25,488 nt of DNA from Chara braunii (taxonomy: Eukaryota; Streptophyta; Charophyceae; Charales; Characeae), in the NCBI GenBank assembly GCA_003427395.1, contig BFEA01000608.1, forward strand, positions 58,411 to 83,898, written 5' to 3'. Below are positions 17,976 through 25,488 of this stretch, one piece after another. A program made the position numbers and the translations under genes. Each line of letters starts with the position of its first letter. Positions within the stretch are counted from its first letter, which is position 1. The notes under the pieces were generated by a model. The model did no database searches. It worked only from the letters and a program-made list of their open reading frames with translations, and had not been told where the DNA came from.

Positions 17976-19122
17976 CGAGTCCGACACGACGACCGTCGTG
18001 TTCGACACGATGACGGTTGAGCGCGGGCGTGTGCGCCACGTGCTGAACATGACCCCACCGTCGTGTTCAATCCGATGATGGTCGCTGTCACCGAGTCGAA
18101 CACGACCGCAGTGGCACCCCCCGACCTCACCGTCGAGTTCAACCTGATAACGGTCGCTGTCATCGTGTCGAACATGACAGCGGTGGCACCCCACAACCCC
18201 ACGGTCGTGTTCAATACGGTGACGGTCGAGTGAGGGCATGTACAACACGTGTTGAACACGACCCCACCGCCGTGTTCAACCCGATGACGGTCGCTGTCAC
18301 CGTGTCGAACACGACAATGGTGGCACCCCCCGACCTCACCGTCGTGTCCAACCCGATGACGATCGTTGTCATCGTGTCGAACATGACCTCAGTGGCAGCC
18401 CACAACCCCCCAGTCGTGTTCAATACGGTGACGGTCGAGTGCGGGCATGTGCAGCACGTTCTGAACACGACCCCACCGTCGTGTTCAACCCGATGACGGT
18501 CGCTGTCATCGTGTCGAACACGACCGTGGTGGCACCCCCCGACCCCGCTGTCGTGTTCAACCTATGACGGTCGATGTCCTCGTGTCGAACACGACCGCAG
18601 GTCTTGTTCAATACGATGACGGTCGAGCGCGGGCATGTACACCACGTGCTGAACACGACCCCGTCGTCGTGTTCAACACGATGATGGTCGCTGTCATCGT
18701 GTCGAACACAACTGAGGTGGCACCCCCCGACCCCGTCGTCGTGTTCAACGCGATGACGGTCGCTCTCGTAGTGTTGAAATCGACCGCGTTGAATCGCCGC
18801 GGTGCCGGTGGTAATATTTAACATGCGACGGTCGAGCGAGGACATGTTCGCCACCAAAGCACCGTCACGTTCAACAAGCAGGCGGTCGCTCATCGTCATC
18901 TTCAACACGACGGCTGTGGACGGCAGTGGCTGTCATACAGACACGGGCATCGATCGCGACAAGACAACGGTTGAGCGCGGGCATGTTGAACAGGACCGCG
19001 CTGTCGTGAGAATACGGTGATGGTGGCTCTCGCCGTGTGCGCCTGTCGTGTTGTGCAATGCGATGATGCGTCGTCGTGTTCGACACGACCGAGGCGGGAG
19101 ATCATTGCGTTCAACACGACAG
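17976..19122. repeat. Palindromic minisatellite array 3 (about 70-bp units, 209-bp higher order), upstream of gene C
   Basis: Units of about 70 bp contain a 47-bp imperfect palindrome. In the copy at 18478-18524, left and right 22-nt arms around TCG match at 19 of 22 positions, from GTCGTGTTCAA outward-in to its partner ending GTCGAACACGAC. A linker like GTGGCACCCCCCGACC separates units. Three units form a higher-order repeat marked by GACGGTYGAG followed by a GGGC-rich stretch at 18012, 18221, 18430 and 18618 (209, 209, 188 bp), with looser copies near 18837 and 18963. The array ends about 277 bp upstream of the predicted ATG of gene C. Confidence 0.9.
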
Positions 19123-19398
19123 TCAGTCGCCGTGTCTCTCATGCATCGCTTCTTTTGAAGACTGTATTTTTTTTCCGCATTCACGGGCCTTACATCGGCT
19201 GTGTATGGCTAGCAGTGGCCGCGCTGAACCACATGTGTTGCACTCTACATATACCGCATGTGATCCATCTAGCTGCGGATTTATTACTGATATGCATGTC
19301 TTGTGCCAGTGGTCCACTGTTTTGTCATCGCAGAAACGTTTTAAATGGCTTGAGGTGGGCATGCACCGCGGCAAGCTGCCAGCACAACTTTGGAAAGC
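19123..19398 (+). promoter_or_regulatory. Presumed 5' leader of gene C
   Basis: Unique sequence between array 3 and the ATG at 19399. It is less GC-rich than the array, with a T tract at about 19168-19177. I see no clear TATA box. By position it should hold the promoter or leader of gene C. Confidence 0.3.
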
Positions 19399-22256
19399 AT
19401 GGACTGTGTGGCATCTAATATACTGCCTAATGATGAGCTTCCTCTGCCAGACCTGCCAATGTTTTCACAAGACGTTCAAATAACTCCAGAATGTCCTGAT
19501 CATAAGAGGTCCCGGATGGCTGCGTGTGAAGAAACTACATGCGAAAGTGCATCTCCAGCCTTGGGCGGACCAGTGAAAACCTCTGGTGCAGAAGGTTCGG
19601 AAGGTCAGGATAGGGCCGCCTTCGGTGACAGAAACACATCCGATGTAGATCGTATCATATGGGTGCCGAAAAGTTCGCTACGAGATTTGGAGTGCACAGG
19701 CCTTTTGTTTGGCGAGAGTGATGAAGATGGTTCGGAATCTGGTGCTTCCATGTCATCTGACGCCAACAGTTCTCCAGACAAAATTGATCATCCACAACCT
19801 TGCGATGATGATGACACTGACCACTATTGTCGCAATGGTATGGAGAGTTCTGATGTCATCTCTGATTTTGATGACATTTTCCCAAAACGTTTGTTGTCGG
19901 AGAAGCGTCCTTATACTTTCCGTGTCAGAATGCCTCGGTCAAAGAAGATTCTGCAAACAGTTCACAGAAAGCTCACCAAAAAAACACTAGCGAGTGTGCG
20001 TGGACAAGTTTGTTGTAAACAAGATTGTTGCGCTCGCATGACCATGGAAGACATCAAAGTTGTCCGGAGTGCATATTACTGTAAGGATCACAAAAGTAGA
20101 GATGCATGGTGGGTTGAAACGTTAAAGAGGTTCANCTTCGTGGAAGATGAGAAAGANATTGTGCANCCTATTGTGGGGAAAAGAAAGGTGTGCATTAGTG
20201 CATGGTGTTTCACACTGGGTGTGTGCAGGAATACATTTTTGAAAAAGAGGGTGACTTTGTCAAAAGGTTACATTATGCCGGAGCATGGCAACACTGGACT
20301 TTGACGCACATCTGCAACATATGCAACGATGTTCGGCAAACTAAGCTCCTTTGTGCGTGACAATGGAGATTCCATGCCCAATGACATGAGGATCAAAGAT
20401 GGAGAATCACGAGTGGTTTTGAGATTGCCTGCTTGTTATAACAAGGTTGACATTTATAAGTTGTTGAAGTCACAATTTGACAACCTGGGTGTCCCTTCTG
20501 TCTCTCTCCAAGTTTTCTATAACATGTGGAGAACACACTTCTGGCATGTGAAATTCCATGAAGTTGATCAAAACTTTGCGAAATGCGAGAAGTGTGTTGA
20601 GTTCAAAGAATTTATCAATTCTGCGAAGTTCGGATGTGTGCGTGATTATTTCGTTTCGGAACGCAATAAACACTTGGACTTGCAACTCCAACATCATGTT
20701 GCTTATGAGGTGTGGAAAGATGAGTCAAGGAGACCAGGTTCCAACAGTTTATGCATCATTATTGACGGTATGGACCAAAGCAAGACGAGTATTCCACACT
20801 TTGGCGGAAAAAACAAGTCGAAGGCATTCGCGAATATTCCAATGATGAAAACAAATTTAACAATTATTATCGCACACGGCCGTTCACCATCGGTGCATGT
20901 TCACACATGGTACCCTTGCTATCCACATGATTCCAATGCTGTGGTGTCATCCATTATGAAAGTTTTGCGTGACATACAGGCGACAAGCGACTTACCTCCT
21001 AAATTGAGGATACAAGCCGGCAACTGCTCGAGAGAAAACAAAAACAAATACGTTTTGTCTTTGGCCGCAGCTTTGGTAAAATTTGGTTTCTTCTCGAATT
21101 CGGTTTTATGTTGGTAGGACATACACATACGGACGTTGGTGCCACTTTCAGTCATTTCTCTCTCAAACTTAAAATCCACGATGCTTATACCATGCTCGAC
21201 CTGTTCAAACTCGTTGCCAGTTCCCCAAAAGAGCGTCCTTTGTGCACATTCATGGATGAAATTGCTGACTGGCGGGGAACTGTTAAGCCCTTCCTGGTCA
21301 ACAGACTGACCGGTCATACAAAGCCACATTTATTTAGGTTTTATATGGAGGATGACAATCTTGTGTTCTAATGGAAAGAGTATTGCACTTCTCCGCACTG
21401 GTCTTCTCCGGTCTATTACTTTAAACGAGATGAAAATAAAGCATATGCTGGACCTAAATGGCCATTCGAGCCTTCACCTGTTCTCCCATCACATATTCGA
21501 CCTGTTACAGAAACATCACGTGGTCAACCCGTTAAGGATAAGAATTCGGATTTCAAATCAGGAATTGAAGGCGTGTAGACGTTTGTTGAGTGGTTGGAAA
21601 ACAAGCGGCACGAGTGGTTGGGAATGAAAGATGAGGTTAGCTTCTCAAAGGAGAGTGTTCTTTCACACTGGAAAACTTTCTTGGACACAATCGAGCAAAA
21701 TTATGGGTCTGGCTTTGCGAAAACATCACTTAAGGCTGGCTTTTGGCCCTCGCGGGACAGAATTACGAAGAACGATGCTGAGGATATTGATATTGCCTTC
21801 CTCTTGCAGAGCAATGAGATTAAGGAGCCGTTGTTTGTTGGGCCAGCCAATAAGCATCCAAAAGCAGAGCTCGACCCCGTTGTGGATGTCGAAAAGGGTC
21901 AATTCGTTCTTTTCCGTCCTTCGTAAGATGATATCGATCAGGGAGTTCCCGTGTGGATGGGTAGAGTCATTTCTAATATTGACAACGATAGGAAGTCGCC
22001 TCCTTTCAATCATGTTCTTATTGAATATTGGGTGCCACAACCTGTCGTCAAAAGTTTTTCTCTGCAATATGCAAATGCATGGAAGAAGATATGGAAGAAA
22101 GACAGCACAACAGCACAGCAGTTGCAGCACGTGAACTGTGTTTTGTGGAGCTGGTCATCAAGGACGTTGCATTTNGAAAATGGAGTGCACATTCCCAAAT
22201 CGGTCAGAGAGAAAGCCTTGGCATGTCTTTCACTTCCAGATGATGAAGACCAATAG
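19399..22256 (+). pseudogene. Broken DUF7869-type transposase-like gene (gene C)
   Basis: A reading frame of about 950 codons starts at ATG 19399 (context AAAGCATGG) and ends at TAG 22254-22256. It is broken by TGA 20302-20304, a one-base-type frameshift near 21085-21105, TAA 21369-21371, TAG 21576-21578 and TAA 21924-21926. The first 170 residues are acidic and disordered. A Cys-rich stretch (VCCKQDCCARM then YYCKDH) and KVCISAWCFTLGVCRNTF lead to the PEHGNTG block. The core has CIIIDGMDQSKTSIPHF, HTWYPCYPHDSNAVV, GNCSRENKNKYVL and, after the frameshift, VGHTHTDVGATFSHFS. That series of blocks is what I know from DUF7869 proteins, which are multicopy and thought to be transposon-derived with an RNase-H-like fold. 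The C-terminal part (GQFVLFRPS, then VPVWMGRVISNI) resembles a small beta-rich reader module. Four uncalled bases lie in this gene (20135, 20157, 20166, 22175). Confidence 0.8.
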
Positions 22257-22468
22257 GATAAGTCGCTGAGAAGGCCTCATTTCGTGCGTGTTGGTGTACC
22301 ATTTACTTGTCATTGAGCTTCCATTCATATATAGTTAAACTATATATCATTGGTTTGCCTTTTATTTCCCTATGATGAAGATTAGTAGACTTTAAGTACG
22401 TCGTTGAGAAGAGGTAATCATATTTCATTCGAGTGTATTGCTGTATCAATTAGTTATCATTGAGCTTC
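22240..22468. repeat. Diverged tandem duplication at the end of gene C
   Basis: The last codons and downstream DNA of gene C (from ATGATGAAGA at 22240 to CATTGAGCTTC at 22311-22321) recur from ATGATGAAGA at 22372 to CATTGAGCTTC at 22458-22468, with GTCGCTGAGAAG against GTCGTTGAGAAG in between. The offset grows from 132 to 147 bp through small indels. Confidence 0.7.
22327..22347. repeat. 10-bp perfect palindrome around one base
   Basis: ATATATAGTT (22327-22336) and AACTATATAT (22338-22347) are perfectly complementary around a single A, between the two copies of the duplication at 22240-22468. Confidence 0.9.
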
Positions 22469-22492
22469 TGTATTTCATGTGTTGCAGAATGG

Positions 22493-23112
22493 TTCATTCA
22501 ACGACTGGATGGTCGCCAAGCAATATGGTGTGGGGCACAAATGTATGGCATGATATGGGGTCTATCTTTTTCACACCTGAAGTGGTTTTCGAGGGTGCAG
22601 TACTCAGTGTCAGAGGTGTGGATGTCGCACCGGATTGCTGGGAGCATTATCCTCGACAATGTTTGTATATTTGTGGTCGTAGGTGTTGTGGAACAAGAGA
22701 ATATTTGCGAGAAGTGCTCGCACCGTATTCATAATTGTACTATTCAGCAGTGAAGTTCTACCACAACGACTTCAAGGTGATGACCTTGTACTGTGCAGCG
22801 TCAAGTATCCAAGGGCGCTGCAAACTTTCTTTTCTTATTCATAACGATCATTCTACAAGTGCAAACATATCCAATGCACATGACATTGACGGACAAAGAC
22901 GGGAAACATTTGGAAGGAGGATCATGGACCAACCGTCACTCAAAGTACTCGTGGATGAGCTCGTGGACACAGCGATTACATATGTACGAAGTCTTCTGCT
23001 ACGAGAGTATGAAGTCATAGAAACTTACGTAGAGTACAAGGACCCCACGTTCGATGGGCACAATGAGACGAACACTGTAGAAGATTGGACAATTCACATG
23101 AGAAGAGCGTGA
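22493..23112 (+). pseudogene. Weak hypothetical frame downstream of gene C
   Basis: Frame 1 is open from ATG 22493-22495 to the stop at 23110-23112 apart from one TAA at 22732-22734, about 207 codons in all. It is preceded by TTTCATGTGTTGCAG, which looks like a splice acceptor, so it could be a last exon of the unit at 19399-22256 or a separate ORF of the same mobile unit. The start, VHSTTGWSPSNMVWG, resembles the TTGxSPxxLVYG stretch of retroelement integrases, but nothing else supports that. The C-terminal half (LVDELVDTAITYVRSLLLREYEVIETY) is predicted helical. Function unknown. Confidence 0.35.
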
Positions 23113-24860
23113 AATTTATCACGCAGATCGTGTTAATATGTTCATTACGTACTTAGATCTGATTCAAGTGGCCTTTGAATATCATTTTGAAGTGTTATCT
23201 AGCAGTGCCTAGAAGTCGATTTCAATTATAGTCAACTTTGACGAAGATTTTGACAATGTGTAATTTTAAGAGTTCATAGACGCACCATTGAGCTGATGTA
23301 AGTGGCACTGCTTTTCTTTTAATATAATTGTCAATGGACTTTTGCATTAAATTTTCCTTCCACGGTCTCCATATGAAGGGTGTTCTTATAGTTTGAAGCA
23401 ACTTAAGGTCTAAGACTTGGACTTTGGAGAGTTGCTCTTTGTTTGAATGTGTCAAGGGTCTTACAAATTTCGCAATTCTTTCCTTCCCATATGATGTCAT
23501 TTTTTTTTTTTATATTCTAATCATTTCGACACTTCTCTGTTCCAGGTTTACATTGTGCCGGAATATTAAAATCCTATTTTTTTTGTTCTACAATTTACCT
23601 TTTGTTCGGTTACTTCGTTAATTTCATTATGTTCACTTTTTACAAAAAAGTTCATTTTTAACGAAAACGTCGTTACAAGGTTAGACTTGGGTTTCAATCC
23701 CTTACAATGTTTTAACTTTTGAAGATGAACGGTCGCCTAAAAGACTATGATGCACGTTGACTGGTCCTTTTCCCAACGACCACCATGTGTACCCCTCCAA
23801 ACGCCTCCCCCAAACGCAAGTGGTTAACGGGGACCCCCACTTTCAACTCCAAATCAATGGGTCTAAAACTGAAATCAAGGTTTGAAGGTCAAATTTTATG
23901 TTTTTTATTTTTTTTTCTACTTTTATTTTGGTTTAAGCTAGGCTACCGGGCCGGACGTCCAACCGGACGTTGGACCGGACAGGGTAATCATGTGGCTTTC
24001 AGCTTGCATAAGGTGTATGCCACCAAATTTTTGACTTATTTGGGCAAGTAGAATAAACAATAAAAATCTTCAAAGATTCTAATCCCCACAGATACCCCTT
24101 CTATCCCCACCAAAACACCTCATATCCCCCTCCACCCCCCCTACCATCCTATCACCAAATGCTTAGAAAAATCTAAAAATTTTTATGGGGGGTCTCTAGG
24201 GCATGCGCAACACTATCATTTTTAAAAAACCATAGTATTTAGTGCCAAAAAACTGTCGTCCGGAAATCCAGACGACGGGGGTACCGGACGTATGGGGAAG
24301 ACATCCGATCTCTGGACCATTTGTAACAGAAGGTTTAAGGTTGTTGTGTGTCAAATTTTGTGTCATTGTAGCATTGGAATTTCCTCTGCCGAAATTTCTC
24401 AAGATTTTTTAAATTGAAATGTTGGCGAAATTTTATGAAAAGTTGAAAACGTATTTTTGCCCTACTGTTTTCTATTTTTTTCATTTTTCTTTCCTACAAT
24501 TAGTTAGTATGGTCTCCAGACTCTCCACGCTATGAATAGGTGGCAAGTTTGGTTGGAATGAACCTTGGGTTTTGTTATAAATAGCATGAGAGGTTATCTA
24601 AAATGTTGGGTCTCCATTAACCTCCTTTCCCCACAAAGTGCACACCCTTTGCATTGTCGGTATACTCGACGTTATAAAAACTTCCCCATTGTGTATAATG
24701 GATCTCATACGGTCTGTAAAGATAACATCTTAGTCAGTTGACCTTATGACAACTTTATCATCAAGGCCTGCTTGAAATTCAAATTGGAAAAACAAAAAAG
24801 AATAAAAGAATATTGAAATACTTACTCATCTGCTTCCATTGCGAACGTACGGAGGCCCCT
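23113..24860. other. AT-rich non-coding interval with palindrome islands
   Basis: No gene is supported; T-rich tracts break most frames. Two GC-rich palindromic islands stand out. At about 23951-23978 CCGGACGTCCAAC faces GTTGGACCGG. At about 24255-24280 GTCGTCCGGA faces TCCAGACGAC. Both contain CCGGACG or a close variant, which also occurs near 24283. Confidence 0.55.
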
Positions 24861-24869
24861 AAGCTGACC

Positions 24870-24930
24870 CCCGAACGTTCGGGCGTTCGAGTCCCCGTAC
24901 GGGGCCCGAACTCGAAGGGGTTCGGACCCC
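24870..24930. repeat. Cluster of perfect palindromes
   Basis: In 61 bp there are: CCCGAACGTTCGGG (24870-24883, perfect), CCCCGTACGGGG (24893-24904, perfect) nested between TTCGAGT (24886-24892) and ACTCGAA (24910-24916), and GGGGT/ACCCC around TCGG (24917-24930). The surroundings are AT-rich. A T tract lies at about 24967-24982, and the whole resembles a strong structured RNA or cruciform site. No tRNA fold fits. Confidence 0.85.
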
Positions 24931-24964
24931 GCAAAAATTATTTTGGTACCGAAAACTTATTATT

Positions 24965-25370
24965 GTTTTTTTTTTTTTTTTTTGTGAGTTCTCTGTTATG
25001 TAACCTACCTGTCTCTCAATTTTGAAGTCATTCTATGGAGCCAAACAATAATGAAAAATCGGCAAAGATGGTGGTGTCAAAACTTGTTTTCCCACTTACT
25101 AATTTGTTTTTTTTCCCTTTCCACTTTTTGTTTTCCCTTTATTTCGGGGCCTGAAAAAAAATATTATGTTTTCAAACTTTATTTTTAGGTTCTCTATGAT
25201 GTAAGATACATATGTATAAAATTTCATGGCATTTGACGAAGCCAAAAAAAAATGAAAAATCGCCAAAGATAGCGGTGTCAAAAACTTGCTCGCCCATGCA
25301 ATAATTTCATTCTCGTTTTATTTTTTCTTATTTTCATTAATATTATTTAGTTTTTGTATTTGATTTTTAT
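24965..25370. repeat. Tandem duplication of about 200 bp, AT-rich
   Basis: GCCAAACAATAATGAAAAAT plus CGGCAAAGATGGTGGTGTCA at about 25040-25080 recurs as GCCAAAAAAAAATGAAAAAT plus CGCCAAAGATAGCGGTGTCA at about 25242-25282. The flanks also align (GTTCTCTGTTATGTAA with GGTTCTCTATGATGTAA). The offset is about 200 bp. Non-coding. Confidence 0.75.
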
Positions 25371-25488
25371 TTCAAATTTGGTACGGAATTTGGATGTACT
25401 GTTGAGGCAAATGTTGTTTGGTTTATTCTTCTGCATGATATAGTTTGTTTTCAAAATTTTTGAAAACTGTTTTTTTTTTTTTTTTTTT
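25371..25488. other. AT-rich end of window with terminal T run
   Basis: No gene. The window ends in an uninterrupted T run from about 25470 to 25488, so the tract may continue outside. Confidence 0.6.

Noticed and set aside
19017-19483. Plus-strand frames of about 135 codons between array 3 and gene C
   Set aside because: They mix repeat-derived sequence with the leader of gene C and show no domain, while the overlapping frame from 19399 continues into the DUF7869 core.
829-23112. Reassigned stop codons (alternative nuclear code)
   Set aside because: All three stop codons interrupt frames, and frameshifts and a 16-bp duplication occur as well. Where a family consensus exists, TGA stands for Trp and TAG for Gln, so a single reassignment does not fit but pseudogene decay does.
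24884-24905. tRNA gene or SINE B box at GCGTTCGAGTCCCCG
   Set aside because: No matching A box or acceptor stem lies upstream, and the T-arm pairing does not hold. The sequence is better explained as part of the palindrome cluster.

Overview
The window reads as nuclear DNA of a plant-lineage eukaryote: a decayed Ty3/gypsy chromovirus, AT-rich and minisatellite-rich intergenic DNA, and intronless gene-like units broken by stop codons. The style (a large repeat-rich genome, clustered palindromic minisatellites, a DUF7869-type transposase-like protein) suggests a streptophyte alga or bryophyte. A charophyte such as Chara is my best guess, but it is an inference and not proven. I found no intact gene, rRNA, tRNA or CRISPR array.

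Layout. Positions 829-4425 (minus) hold a broken Ty3/gypsy pol: linker, reverse transcriptase, RNase H, integrase, chromodomain. It has four in-frame stops, two frameshifts and a 16-bp tandem duplication, and no gag or LTRs are recognisable. Positions 4426-6600 are non-coding with a few strong hairpins. Positions 6617-7160 hold about five copies of a roughly 122-bp repeat with alternating A/B subtypes. Positions 7436-8376 hold about eleven short hairpins that share a loop sequence but differ in their stems. An AATAAA and a 21-nt A run follow at 8470-8558. Positions 8560-10700 show no gene.

Positions 10734-13861 (minus) are a broken intronless reading frame of about 1,040 codons with a possible ParB/sulfiredoxin-like core (gene B). 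Positions 15021-15893 (minus) are an unrecognised frame of about 290 codons with one internal stop (gene D). Positions 19399-22256 (plus) are a broken DUF7869-type transposase-like gene (gene C). A second weak frame follows at 22493-23112. The rest, to 25488, is AT-rich with GC-rich palindrome islands and a tandem duplication of about 200 bp.

The most striking organisation is that each of the three gene-like units B, D and C has its own TCGA-rich palindromic minisatellite ending about 150-280 bp upstream of its predicted ATG: 14008-14515 before B, 16151-17027 before D, 17976-19122 before C. The three arrays have different periods (15/16, 34, and about 70 within 209 bp) but similar palindromic cores. 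They could be promoter or 5' leader modules or subterminal repeats of mobile units. This association, and the conserved-loop hairpin array at 7.4-8.4 kb, are the two features most worth following up.

All coding relics carry in-frame stops of all three kinds. The four in the chromovirus can be compared with the family consensus, and each is explained by one C-to-T or G-to-A transition, which fits decay of methylated repeats.
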